From NCBI GenBank assembly GCA_018831265.1, contig JAHJCO010000006.1, forward strand, positions 1 to 35,994: DNA of 35,994 nucleotides, given 5' to 3'. A model generated the notes under the pieces. That model searched no databases. It worked only from the letters and a program-made list of their open reading frames with translations, and was not told where the DNA came from. The stretch is from Actinomycetota bacterium. Its GTDB lineage: Bacteria; Actinomycetota; Geothermincolia; Fen-727; Anoxymicrobiaceae. Below, piece after piece: positions 27,222 through 35,994 of the stretch; position 1 is the first letter of the stretch; every line of letters begins with the position of its first letter. The position numbers and the translations under genes are program-made.

Positions 27222-27788
27222 CTAGTTCACCGGCCTTAAGATAACTGACCTCTCGGCATACTCAACTGTTGGCTCGGCCTCGAATTCCTCGATAGCCTGG
27301 TCCTCGTCCTTGCCTTCAGCAATACGTACAGAGACGGCCCAACGATAACAATCGGGCCTAGTATTCCAGATATAGATCACCGTGGTTTGGTGTCTCGACA
27401 CGACCTCGCGAGCGGCCTCTTCAGGTATGCCTTCCTTGAACTGGACGATCACTACCCCCTCCTCGAAATCGCCTTCCGGCGTGGTGGTAGGAGGCGCGGG
27501 GGTAGTCTCAGGTGTCGTAGGAACCGTATCTACAGTTGGCGGAACGTCTTCTGAAGCCTGAGGCTCTTCTGCTTGGTCGCTCGTTGACGCGTCGCCCTGC
27601 GTATCAGTATTGGTGGAAGGGAGCGAAGTTGGGAGAGATGGCAACGAGAAAGATAGGCCGCTTCTGGATTCCTTCTTGTCGGAAGACTTGACCTGGCTGC
27701 AGCCAGTAACGAATAGACCGCCTGTCAGAAGCACGAGTGCAACAGATAGACACTTCACTACACCAGGTTTCTTTTGCCACATACGCAT
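27222..27788 (-). CDS. Lipoprotein with subtilase-prodomain-like C-terminus
   Basis: A 188-residue lipoprotein: signal sequence with lipobox FVTGC (Cys30), a Ser/Pro/Thr-rich linker (about 31-105) and a folded C-terminal domain (about 107-188; GVVIVQFKEGIPEEAAREVVSRHQ ... VEYAERSVILRPVN). The end resembles the propeptide or I9-type domain of subtilases, which folds and inhibits the enzyme. It is encoded just upstream of the secreted subtilase, so it may act on that protease from the membrane, as chaperone or inhibitor. This role is inference. The ATG has GGGGAG 9 bp upstream and the gene has its own promoter candidate. Confidence 0.75.
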   Translation of the reverse strand: MRMWQKKPGVVKCLSVALVLLTGGLFVTGCSQVKSSDKKESRSGLSFSLPSLPTSLPSTNTDTQGDASTSDQAEEPQASEDVPPTVDTVPTTPETTPAPPTTTPEGDFEEGVVIVQFKEGIPEEAAREVVSRHQTTVIYIWNTRPDCYRWAVSVRIAEGKDEDQAIEEFEAEPTVEYAERSVILRPVN

Positions 27789-27817
27789 GGTGGTATTCTC
27801 CCCGTTTGCTCGAGGCT

Positions 27818-27846
27818 ACCATAAAGTACGTTGTGAGTCAGGTCAA
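27818..27846 (-). promoter_or_regulatory. Candidate promoter of the lipoprotein-protease island
   Basis: On the minus strand TTGACC (27841-27846) and TATGGT (27818-27823) are exactly 17 bp apart and lie 30 bp upstream of the lipoprotein ATG. This is the best sigma-70-like match in the right half of the window and suggests the island is transcribed on its own. Confidence 0.5.
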
Positions 27847-27905
27847 ACAGAGCCAAATCCCTGTTCGTGTAAAGACTCAGTAGGTGGCAGTCCTGACTCG
27901 ATCCA

Positions 27906-28100
27906 TCATACCGCCTCCGACAAATGGCTGATTGCCTTCAAGCCCTTGACCCATAGCTTGTCGCTGTCGGGTCTGCACAGGATGGGCATGTGCGCCTCCA
28001 GCCATGCCTCGGGATCCTCCCTCAACTGTGTCCTGGCGACGTCGGCGGCGGAGAGCGCCTCGCGATCGGCGGCTGTCCGCGAGGCATTGCCGGTGCTACC
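27906..28100 (-). pseudogene. In-frame open remnant after the DUF2520 stop
   Basis: After the TAA of the DUF2520 gene the same frame stays open for 64 codons, ending in TGA at 27906. The translation (NASRTAADREALSAADVA... EDPEAWLEAHMPILCRPD ... LKAISHLSEAV) reads like protein and keeps GC-rich third positions, but it has no good start. It may be a severed C-terminal extension of that gene, a remnant of another gene cut by the island, or chance. The rest of the 27789-28100 gap holds only the island promoter. Confidence 0.3.
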
Positions 28101-28988
28101 TTACCTCTCCAAGAGGTCTCTCATCTCGCGCACGACCTCGGGCTCGAGGTCGCCCCTCTCCTCGACCACCCGGAGTCCCCACAGGGAGACCGCCCGGTAC
28201 ATGTCGCAGAGCTCCGGGTCGAGCCGGTCCAGCGCCTCGAGGTGGGACAGGATCGTCCCCAGGTCCCCCCTGACCAGCGGGCCGGTGAGCGCTCCGACGG
28301 CACCCAGCCTCTCCACGTTAGCGGCCGTCGCGCCGATGAGGGGGGCCAGAGCGTTGCCCGACTCGCGGTCGGTGAAGCCCAGTGTCCGGAACAGGACCTG
28401 GGCGCCGTACTCGACCATGGCCATCAGGTTCGAGGCGATGACCGCGGCGGAGTGGTACAGCACCCGGTCCGCCTCGTCTATCAGCATGACGGTTCCGTCC
28501 AGGTCCGCCACGAACCCCCGCGCCCACTTCTCCAGCCCCGGCGGGCAGGTGACCCCGAACGAGCTGCCGGGCAACGCCTCGATGGCACCCTCCAGGTCGG
28601 CGAAAGTCTGCAGCGGGTGTATGCAGGCCACCTCCGCTCCGGCGCGTGCCACCGGTTCGAGCGCCGCCAGGCCGAGGCTCCCGCTCATGTGGACGAACAC
28701 TTGGCCCGTGCGGTCCTCACCGGACGAGGCTATCCGTTCGCAGACCGAGGCGATCGAATCGTCGGGCGTCGTGATCAGGACCAAACCCGCGTCCCGGGCG
28801 GCATCGACCGGGTCATCGGCCACCTCGGCCCCTGACAGCCTGGCCGCCCGCTCGCGCGAGTCCGGGGACGGATCATAGACCCATGCCACCCTGTATCCCC
28901 GCGATGAGAGGATGCGAGCCATGGCGGTGCCGACCCTACCGGTCCCGACCACCGCGACGCTCGCTCCGCCGGCCGCATTCACTTCCAT
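28101..28988 (-). CDS. Rossmann/DUF2520 NAD(P)-binding protein
   Basis: A 295-residue protein with an N-terminal Rossmann domain (VAVVGTGRVGTAMARIL, GxGxxG near residues 15-20; VLITTPDDSIASVCERIA) and a C-terminal helical DUF2520 domain (YHSAAVIASNLMAMVEYGAQVLFRTLGF). The overall plan is like ketopantoate reductase or pyrroline-5-carboxylate reductase. The DUF2520 family, as I recall, includes PanG, an alternative ketopantoate reductase. The position between folK and the pan genes fits that role, but it is not proven. The ATG starts 2 bp after the folK stop. Confidence 0.85.
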   Translation of the reverse strand: MEVNAAGGASVAVVGTGRVGTAMARILSSRGYRVAWVYDPSPDSRERAARLSGAEVADDPVDAARDAGLVLITTPDDSIASVCERIASSGEDRTGQVFVHMSGSLGLAALEPVARAGAEVACIHPLQTFADLEGAIEALPGSSFGVTCPPGLEKWARGFVADLDGTVMLIDEADRVLYHSAAVIASNLMAMVEYGAQVLFRTLGFTDRESGNALAPLIGATAANVERLGAVGALTGPLVRGDLGTILSHLEALDRLDPELCDMYRAVSLWGLRVVEERGDLEPEVVREMRDLLER

Positions 28989-28990
28989 GC

Positions 28991-29479
28991 CTACAGCTCA
29001 CCCGCCTTCCACACAGCCTGTTCGCCACCCAGCCGCTCCAGCAGGACTCCGGCCGGGGTCCCGTCGGGCAGCCGCAGCTCCGGCTCGACCTCCATCAGAG
29101 GCTCGAGCACGAAACGCCGCTCGTTCAGGCGTGGATGCGGGAGCGTGAGCGCCGGGTCGTCCGAGACCACGTCCCCGACCACGAGCAGGTCCACGTCGAG
29201 GGTGCGAGGCCCCCAGCGCAGAAGCCTCTGCCTCCCCTGCCGGCGCTCCACCTCGAAGGCGAGCTCCAGCAGCTCGTTCGGGTCGAGCGTGGTCTCGACG
29301 GCCACCACAGCGTTCAGGAAGTCCGGCTGGTCGGTCATCCCGACCGGTTCGGACTCGTACACGCTGGAGATCCCCACCACGACGACCCCGTCGGCTTCTT
29401 TGAGCGCCATCACCCCCTGGCGCAGGTTCTCCATCCGGTCGCCCTCGTTCGAGCCCAGCCCCAGGTAGGCGCGTGTCAT
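28991..29479 (-). CDS. folK: 2-amino-4-hydroxy-6-hydroxymethyldihydropteridine diphosphokinase
   Basis: Transfers diphosphate from ATP to 6-hydroxymethyl-7,8-dihydropterin in folate synthesis. The 162 residues show YLGLGSNEGDRMENL, FLNAVVAVETTLDPNELL and the signature RWGPRTLDVDLLVVGD with the Mg-binding Asp pair, then LPHPRLNERRFVLEPL. Its ATG overlaps the folB stop by 4 bp (ATGA), so translation is probably coupled. Confidence 0.96.
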   Translation of the reverse strand: MTRAYLGLGSNEGDRMENLRQGVMALKEADGVVVVGISSVYESEPVGMTDQPDFLNAVVAVETTLDPNELLELAFEVERRQGRQRLLRWGPRTLDVDLLVVGDVVSDDPALTLPHPRLNERRFVLEPLMEVEPELRLPDGTPAGVLLERLGGEQAVWKAGEL

Positions 29480-29853
29480 CGGCCCGTGCCCTCCGCCCCG
29501 CCGGCGCGTTCCCTGGTGACGCGCACGCCGACGTGTGCGACCTCCAGCGGCATGGGGGCGTCCGGCTTGTAGATGGTGACCGTGGCCCGGCGGACCACGG
29601 GGTAGGAAAGCAGGTGGTCGAGCACTCGCCCGGCGACCGTCTCTATCAGCTCGCAGCGCTCACCCGTGACCACCCCTGCGACACCCTCGGCTACCCGCGA
29701 GTAGTCCAGGGTCGTCGTCACGTCGTCGGAGGTGTCATCGCGTTCCAGGTCTATCTCCAGGTCGATCAGGAAATCCTGGCCGTTCCGTTTCTCCTCCGGC
29801 GTGACGCCGTGGTAGGCGAAGACACTGATTCCTTCCACCAGCACGGTCTCCAT
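29476..29853 (-). CDS. folB: Dihydroneopterin aldolase
   Basis: Cleaves 7,8-dihydroneopterin to 6-hydroxymethyldihydropterin and glycolaldehyde. It has 125 residues from the ATG at 29853 (METVLVEGISVFAYHGVTPEEK), with the substrate Glu/Lys region and LDYSRVAEGVAGVV, CELIETVAGRVLDHLL and the strand RRATVTIYKPDAPMP. A longer frame upstream is antisense-free but reads the folP end in another frame and is rejected. A G-rich ribosome site (GGGGGGGGAT) precedes the ATG. Confidence 0.93.
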   Translation of the reverse strand: METVLVEGISVFAYHGVTPEEKRNGQDFLIDLEIDLERDDTSDDVTTTLDYSRVAEGVAGVVTGERCELIETVAGRVLDHLLSYPVVRRATVTIYKPDAPMPLEVAHVGVRVTRERAGGAEGTGR

Positions 29854-29875
29854 CCCGCATCCCCCCCCGGTTCGA

Positions 29876-31135
29876 TCAGGGACGCCTGTCCGCCGGGTCG
29901 GCGAACTCGCCGGCCGCCATGGCGTCGGCCATCCGGACCACCTCGACCATCTGCTCCACGTCGTGGACGCGGACCACGTCGGCGCCCTTCGCGACCGCGA
30001 ACGCGAGCGTGGCGGCGGTCCCCATGAGCCGCCGGTCCACCGGCCGGTCGAGCACCGCACCGATGAACCTCTTGCGCGAGGTGCCCAGCACCAGCGGGTA
30101 GGGCAGGGACGCGAACTCGTCCAGGCGGTTCATGATCTGGAGATTGTCCCCGACCGTCTTGCCGAAACCGATGCCGGGGTCCACCAGGATGCGGTCCCGG
30201 GGCACCCCGCTCTCCTCGGCGCAGGCGGCGCGCTCGCGCAGGAACCGGCAGATGTCGGCGACCACGTCGTCGTAGACCGGGTTCTCCTGCATGTTCCTGG
30301 GCTCGCCCTGCATGTGCATGATTATCACCGGAACCTCGCGCCGCGCGGCGAGCCCGGCCATCCCGGGATCGGCGCGGAGGCCTGATATGTCGTTGATGAT
30401 GCGGGCCCCCGCGTCGAGCGCGACCGATGCGACCTCGCTCTTGTACGTGTCGATGGAGACGGGGACCTCGCCTGCCAGCGCCTCCACCAGCGGGATGGTG
30501 CGGCGAAGCTCCTCGGCCAGGCTCACCGGATCCGCCCCCGGCCTGGTCGACTCGCCGCCTATGTCCAGGATGTCCGCCCCCGCCTCTATCATGCGGAGTG
30601 CGGCCTCGCGCGCGTCGCCGGGGTCGTAGTTCGTCCCCGACTCGGAGAAGGAGTCCGGTGTCACGTTGAGGACACCCATGACCAGGGTCCTCTCGCCCAG
30701 CGGCAGCACGAGCCCGCCCACCTCGAGCCCCGTGGCCCGTCCGCCGTCCACCGTCTCCAGCAGCGCGGCGATCTCCAGGGACAGCGACTTGAGGCCGAAA
30801 GGCTGCATGGCCAGGTTCCTGACGGCGCTCCGCAACTGGGAGGCCGTGCCCATCATCACCACACTGAAGGGGTCGGTCCCCTCCGCGGTAAGCAGGCGGC
30901 GCGGGGTGGCGCACTCACCGCCCCTGGAGAGCATCACCTGCTTGATTATGGTCGCCGCGCGCGCCTGGACGTTCTCCACCGAGACGGCCAGGTGCACCAT
31001 CTTGGGCGCCATGATGGTGACGCCCGCCTGGTCGCAGCCGAGCTCGGTGAGCAGCCGCCTTCCTTCCTCGACCGTGGGAGTGCTGACGATCCGAAGGTTG
31101 TGTCGCGGCCCCGGTGTTGACGTTCCCGCCGACAA
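29876..31135 (-). CDS. folP: Dihydropteroate synthase with N-terminal extension
   Basis: Condenses 6-hydroxymethyldihydropterin diphosphate with p-aminobenzoate and is the sulfonamide target. Of the 419 residues, the TIM-barrel synthase starts at about 150: MGVLNVTPDSFSESG (153-167), DIGGESTRPGA, then LVDPGIGFGKT and LGTSRKRFIG. The first ~140 residues form an additional domain (MAPKMVHLAVSVENVQARAATIIKQVML...) of unknown role, absent from the shorter E. coli enzyme. The TTG start sits next to the folE stop, with GGGAG 7 bp upstream. Confidence 0.94.
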   Translation of the reverse strand: MSAGTSTPGPRHNLRIVSTPTVEEGRRLLTELGCDQAGVTIMAPKMVHLAVSVENVQARAATIIKQVMLSRGGECATPRRLLTAEGTDPFSVVMMGTASQLRSAVRNLAMQPFGLKSLSLEIAALLETVDGGRATGLEVGGLVLPLGERTLVMGVLNVTPDSFSESGTNYDPGDAREAALRMIEAGADILDIGGESTRPGADPVSLAEELRRTIPLVEALAGEVPVSIDTYKSEVASVALDAGARIINDISGLRADPGMAGLAARREVPVIIMHMQGEPRNMQENPVYDDVVADICRFLRERAACAEESGVPRDRILVDPGIGFGKTVGDNLQIMNRLDEFASLPYPLVLGTSRKRFIGAVLDRPVDRRLMGTAATLAFAVAKGADVVRVHDVEQMVEVVRMADAMAAGEFADPADRRP

Positions 31136-31705
31136 CTACGATCTCCCGTTGAGTATCAGCGACATCGCCTCCGCCCGGCTCGCGGCGTTGCGGTAGAACA
31201 GTCCGCGCACCGCTGACGTCACGGTCACGGCGCCGGGTTTCTTGACCCCCCGCATGGACATGCAGAGGTGCTCTGCCTCGATGACGACCAGCACCCCCTG
31301 GGCGTCCAGTCCGTCCATGACGCAGTCGGCGACCTGGGTGGTCAGGCGCTCCTGCACCTGCAGTCGCTTGGACAGGGTGTCCACCACCCTGGCGAGCTTG
31401 CTTATCCCGGTTATCTGCCCGGAGGCGCCCGGCACGTAGGCCACGTGTGCCTTCCCGATGAACGGCATGAGGTGATGCTCGCACACGGAGTACAGGGGGA
31501 TGTCCTTTACGATGATCATCTCCTCGTGCTCCTCGGCGAACTGCGCCTGCAGCACGTCCGTGGCGTCGGTACCTATGCCCGCGAATATCTCCTCGTACAT
31601 CGACGCGACCCTGGAGGGCGTGAGCTTCAAGCCCTCGCGATCGAGGTCCTCCCCGATCCCTTCCAGCAGCATCCGCACACCGGCTTCGATCTTGTCACAA
31701 TCCAA
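31136..31705 (-). CDS. folE: GTP cyclohydrolase I
   Basis: Converts GTP to dihydroneopterin triphosphate, the entry step of folate synthesis. It has 189 residues with the Zn ligands in [19 protein letters not shown] and in [16 protein letters not shown], and the active-site LQVQERLT region. The start is TTG with GAGGAGG 8 bp upstream. It opens the folE-folP-folB-folK block, which is tightly spaced. The product is homodecameric in known members. Confidence 0.96.
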   Translation of the reverse strand: MDCDKIEAGVRMLLEGIGEDLDREGLKLTPSRVASMYEEIFAGIGTDATDVLQAQFAEEHEEMIIVKDIPLYSVCEHHLMPFIGKAHVAYVPGASGQITGISKLARVVDTLSKRLQVQERLTTQVADCVMDGLDAQGVLVVIEAEHLCMSMRGVKKPGAVTVTSAVRGLFYRNAASRAEAMSLILNGRS

Positions 31706-31749
31706 ATCCCAGACCTCCTCGGGACGGAGTCCACAACGACACAGAGAAG

Positions 31750-31755
31750 TATAAC
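31750..31755 (-). promoter_or_regulatory. Weak candidate -10 box for the fol operon
   Basis: TATACT on the minus strand about 45 bp upstream of the folE start. No convincing -35 box is found 17 bp upstream, so this is only a possibility. Confidence 0.25.
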
Positions 31756-31802
31756 TCGATTACGCCACATCCTCGATTAATCGCTACCCAACGTCTATAA
31801 CC

Positions 31803-31980
31803 GTGGGGTCGGACGTTTGCCGTTGTCGTTGGATCACTCCGAGTAGCTGTTAGGCCATTACACAACGAAAACGTCCGACGCCACTCCGTATTCGGAGGAG
31901 GTTTGAAGTGCCGTTGGACTACGCCGAATTCACGACCAGGTCATTACGCGATTAAAATCTGCGACACCACTCCAAATTTA
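31803..31980 (+). repeat. GTCGGAC long-hairpin element and degenerate copy
   Basis: GTCGGACGTTT (31808-31818) pairs with AAACGTCCGAC (31869-31879) over a 50-base loop. Relative to the copy at 3133-3202 one base pair is changed on both sides (A-T to G-C). A second copy, lacking its left arm, follows at about 31905-31980 (AGTGCCGTTGGACT ... ATCTGCGACACCACTCC). The gap 31706-32003 otherwise holds only the upstream sequence of folE. Confidence 0.75.
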
Positions 31981-32003
31981 GATGAGAGCCCCGCCTCAAG
32001 ACG

Positions 32004-33944
<1,941 letters not shown>

Positions 33945-33961
33945 GAACCCTCCGCTAGAAC

Positions 33962-33988
33962 ATTAAAAGAGCCGACAACCAGGTCGGC
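33962..33988 (-). terminator. Leader hairpin with T-rich tail before ftsH
   Basis: On the minus strand GCCGAC, loop CTGGTT and GTCGGC (33988-33971) are followed by TCTTTTAAT. It resembles a short intrinsic terminator. It lies between hpt and ftsH and could end the tilS-hpt transcript or attenuate ftsH. Confidence 0.4.
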
Positions 33989-34016
33989 CCCGCTGCGCCT
34001 CAAATTGCCTGGTGCT

Positions 34017-34025
34017 ATTTTAACA
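34017..34025 (-). promoter_or_regulatory. Candidate extended -10 for ftsH
   Basis: TGTTAAAAT on the minus strand is an extended -10 (TGnTAAAAT), about 70 bp upstream of the ftsH start. The -35 position has no match. Transcription from it would place the leader hairpin in the 5' untranslated region. The gap 33945-34267 otherwise holds the 29-bp repeats. Confidence 0.35.
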
Positions 34026-34113
34026 TATTGTACCCGGGTCCCCTGCCGGCCGGAATGCGCTCCATCAAGCTAGAACATGGCGGTCAGCGACGTTTGGTTA
34101 CTTCTAGTCTGGG

Positions 34114-34264
34114 TGAGAATTCACCTCAACCATCTTTTCTCACACTGCATGAGAAAACACCTCTGAGGTGTTTTCTCAGAAGTGAAAGAATACCTCAGAC
34201 CATTTCTTTCATCTTCAGCCCGACAGACTCCTGGGTGAAAGTTTTGGTCTGAGGTGTTCTTTCA
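34114..34264. repeat. Four 29-bp palindrome-flanked units between hpt and ftsH
   Basis: Units at 34114-34142 and 34183-34211 (plus), 34236-34264 (inverted) and a perfectly palindromic unit at 34150-34178 (TGAGAAAACACCTC, T, then its exact inverse). The first has TGAGAA/TTCTCA arms, the third and fourth TGAAAG/CTTTCA arms. The array ends three bases from the hpt stop codon. Confidence 0.9.
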
Positions 34265-34267
34265 CAG

Positions 34268-34843
34268 TCAGGGGAAGAGCCGGGGCGCGGGCGGCTCGCC
34301 TGCCAGCTTCTTGACGCTCGCGATATAGGGGAGGTTACGGTACTGCTCGGCGCAGTCGAGTCCGTACCCGACCACGAAGACGTCCGGGATGGTAAACCCC
34401 TCGTACCTTATCGGGAGGTCCACCTGCCGGGCCACCTCCTTGTTCAGCAGCGCGCAGATGGACAGCGAGGCAGCCCCCCGCGCCTTCAGGTCGCGGAGCA
34501 GGTAGCTCAGGGTCAGTCCCGAGTCCACGATGTCCTCCACCAGGATGAGGTGGCGACCCGCGATGTCCGTGCTGAGGTCCTTGAGGACGCGCACCACGCC
34601 GCTGGTCTTGGTGCCCGACCCGTAGGAGGAGAAGGCCATGAAGTCGAACTCGGCGGGGACCCTGACCCGCCGGGCGAGATCCGCCAGGAAGATGAAGGCG
34701 CCCTTGAGTATCCCCACCATCAGGGGTGCCGTACCCTCGAAGTCCCCGGTGATCATGTCCGCCAGCTCGCCGACCCTGGACGCGATCTGCTCCTCGGTGA
34801 ACAGGATCTCCTGTATTTCGTACTTGTCGGCCAAGACCACCAC
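34268..34843 (-). CDS. hpt: Hypoxanthine phosphoribosyltransferase
   Basis: Salvages hypoxanthine (and probably guanine) with PRPP to IMP/GMP. From the GTG at 34843 it has about 191 residues (VVVLADKYEIQEILFTEEQI). The PRPP motif LILVEDIVDSGLT, the loop SSYGSGTKTSGVVRVLKDL and FTIPDVFVVGYGLDCAEQYRNLPYI are all typical. A frame starting 34 codons further up overlaps tilS and is rejected. The ribosome site is weak, and coupling to tilS (17 bp gap) is likely. The tilS-hpt-ftsH order is widely conserved. Confidence 0.93.
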   Translation of the reverse strand: MVVLADKYEIQEILFTEEQIASRVGELADMITGDFEGTAPLMVGILKGAFIFLADLARRVRVPAEFDFMAFSSYGSGTKTSGVVRVLKDLSTDIAGRHLILVEDIVDSGLTLSYLLRDLKARGAASLSICALLNKEVARQVDLPIRYEGFTIPDVFVVGYGLDCAEQYRNLPYIASVKKLAGEPPAPRLFP

Positions 34844-34859
34844 CGGTTCTCGAGGCGCC

Positions 34860-35994
34860 CTATTCCGGTGGGTCTGGATTCTCCAGACCCCGTTGAATAT
34901 TATTAGCAGGCGTGCGCAAGCGCAACCGGACCGCCTCCTCATCATCCGGCCGCAGCCCGAAACGAGCGTCCAGCCTGTGACCCACCACCCACACCACCTC
35001 GTCCCCCTGCGCCAGCACGGGGCACCGCTCCCGCTCGCCCCGCGGCATCTTTACATCGCTGAGGAAATCTTTGAGCTTCTTCCCGGCGGGAGCGCCGATC
35101 GGGTGGAACCTGTCGGACGGCCCGGGGACCCTCACCTGGAGGCCCGGTCCCAGGTCAGGCCGGGTGAACTCGAGGAAGGGATCCGCGCCGAAAGCGACCT
35201 CGGAGCGCGGGACGAGCGCGGCCTCCAGGACCGTCCCGTCCCACAACCGCGCCTCACCGGGGACGTCAAGGGCCACCGGCGCCGGAGGCTCTCCGGGCCG
35301 GCGGCGCAGCACCACCAGGCCGTACTCGCGCTCCGCCACCACGCCCCGCGGCAGGTCAAGGCGCGCGCCGCTCTTTCCCTCCACCACCCTGGCGAGCACG
35401 TCCAGCACCAGGCGGTAGGGAAGGTTCTGCTGCAGTATGCCCTCGCCGGACGGGTGGAGCTCCTCCCAGGCCATCCGCACCACGCCGCGCTGGAGGGCCT
35501 CCGGAAGCTTCAGCATCAGCTCGCGGTCCAGGACGACTTCCTCTCCCCGCACCTCCCCGACCTCGCTGAACGCGTGGACCACCTCGCCTGCCAGGAAATC
35601 CCTGTCCAGGGAAAGCGACTCGACCTCCCTGAGAATGACTTCCTTCACCCCCGGGCCGAACTCGGAGACCAGCAGGGGCACGACCTTCAGCCGGACGCGG
35701 TTGCGCAGGTACTGCTCGCTTAGATTGCTGGAGTCCAGTCGCGGGGTTACCCCCATCCGGCGGCAGTACTCGTCGACCTGCCCGCGCCAGACCCGGATCA
35801 GCGGGCGCACCGTCCGCCCTGACACCGGTGCGATGCCCGAGAGACCGGTGAGACCCGCCCCCTGGACGACCCTCATCAGGAACGTCTCGACCTGGTCGTC
35901 CGCGGTGTGCCCGGTGGCGACCCGGTCGGCGCCCACCTTACCCGCGAACTCGTCCAGCCGCCTCAGCCGGACCAGCCTGGCGGCGTCCTGGGGG
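34860..35994 (-). CDS. tilS: tRNA(Ile)-lysidine synthase (N-terminus missing)
   Basis: Modifies C34 of the AUA-reading tRNA(Ile) to lysidine. Only the C-terminal ~378 residues are in the window; the frame stays open to the edge, so the ATP-pyrophosphatase SGGxDS motif lies beyond it. Seen are RVATGHTADDQVETFLMRVVQGAGLTGLSGI, PLIRVWRGQVDEYCRRMGVTPRLDSSN and YLRNRVRLKVVPLL. The C-terminal TilS domains end with DRFHPIGAPAGKKLKDFLSDVKMPRGERERCPVL and VVGHRLDARF. A GTG at 35936 is internal, not the start. Confidence 0.9.
   Translation of the reverse strand, partial: PQDAARLVRLRRLDEFAGKVGADRVATGHTADDQVETFLMRVVQGAGLTGLSGIAPVSGRTVRPLIRVWRGQVDEYCRRMGVTPRLDSSNLSEQYLRNRVRLKVVPLLVSEFGPGVKEVILREVESLSLDRDFLAGEVVHAFSEVGEVRGEEVVLDRELMLKLPEALQRGVVRMAWEELHPSGEGILQQNLPYRLVLDVLARVVEGKSGARLDLPRGVVAEREYGLVVLRRRPGEPPAPVALDVPGEARLWDGTVLEAALVPRSEVAFGADPFLEFTRPDLGPGLQVRVPGPSDRFHPIGAPAGKKLKDFLSDVKMPRGERERCPVLAQGDEVVWVVGHRLDARFGLRPDDEEAVRLRLRTPANNIQRGLENPDPPE

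Noticed and set aside
29854..30060. A longer FolB with 69 additional residues.
   Set aside because: The extension is Arg/Ser/Trp-rich and is the shadow of folP in another frame.

Overview
The window comes from a GC-rich bacterium, most likely a deep-branching and probably anaerobic actinobacterium. The order tilS-hpt-ftsH-folE-folP-folB-folK-DUF2520-panC-panD, followed by nadABC and coaX, is the arrangement I know best from Actinobacteria and some Firmicutes. Energy coupling is by a complete bacterial V/A-type ATPase rather than an F-type enzyme. MurA has Asp in place of the usual active-site Cys. Several starts are TTG, and murA looks leaderless. The exact taxon is inference, because there is no rRNA gene here.

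Layout. Except for one three-gene cassette, every gene is on the minus strand, so transcription runs from the right end to the left. From the right: tilS (cut by the window end), hpt and ftsH; then the folate genes folE-folP-folB-folK; then a DUF2520/Rossmann protein that may be a ketopantoate reductase. A visibly less GC-rich two-gene island follows, encoding a secreted subtilase and a lipoprotein with a subtilase-prodomain-like end. Next come panC-panD, nadA-nadB-nadC (de novo NAD), coaX (pantothenate kinase for CoA) and an SCP2-like protein. The nine-gene V/A-ATPase operon follows, in the same order as the Enterococcus ntpFIKECGABD operon. Then come murA, a large membrane protein with an alkaline-phosphatase-like ectodomain, and at the far left a zinc-ribbon membrane protein. 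The plus-strand exception is a MarR regulator, an ABC ATPase and an ABC-2 permease (about 1.6-4.2 kb), flanked by arrays of the same repeat in opposite orientations.

The most unusual content is in the gaps. I find at least four families of small palindromic elements, plus one MITE-like element. A 29-bp unit occurs ten times at three loci in two subfamilies, with matched changes in its hairpin arms. A longer hairpin element, with arms built on GTCAGAC, occurs as tandem arrays and as single copies, also with compensatory changes. There are a 27-bp GTGCAAAAG hairpin (two copies) and a 31-bp hairpin. All four share a GTCTGA/GTCAGRC core, which suggests related mobile REP-like elements mobilised in trans. 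Some sit directly against start codons and appear to supply the Shine-Dalgarno sequence (coaX, the ABC permease, probably marR). No transposase, tRNA, rRNA or CRISPR-cas locus is visible.
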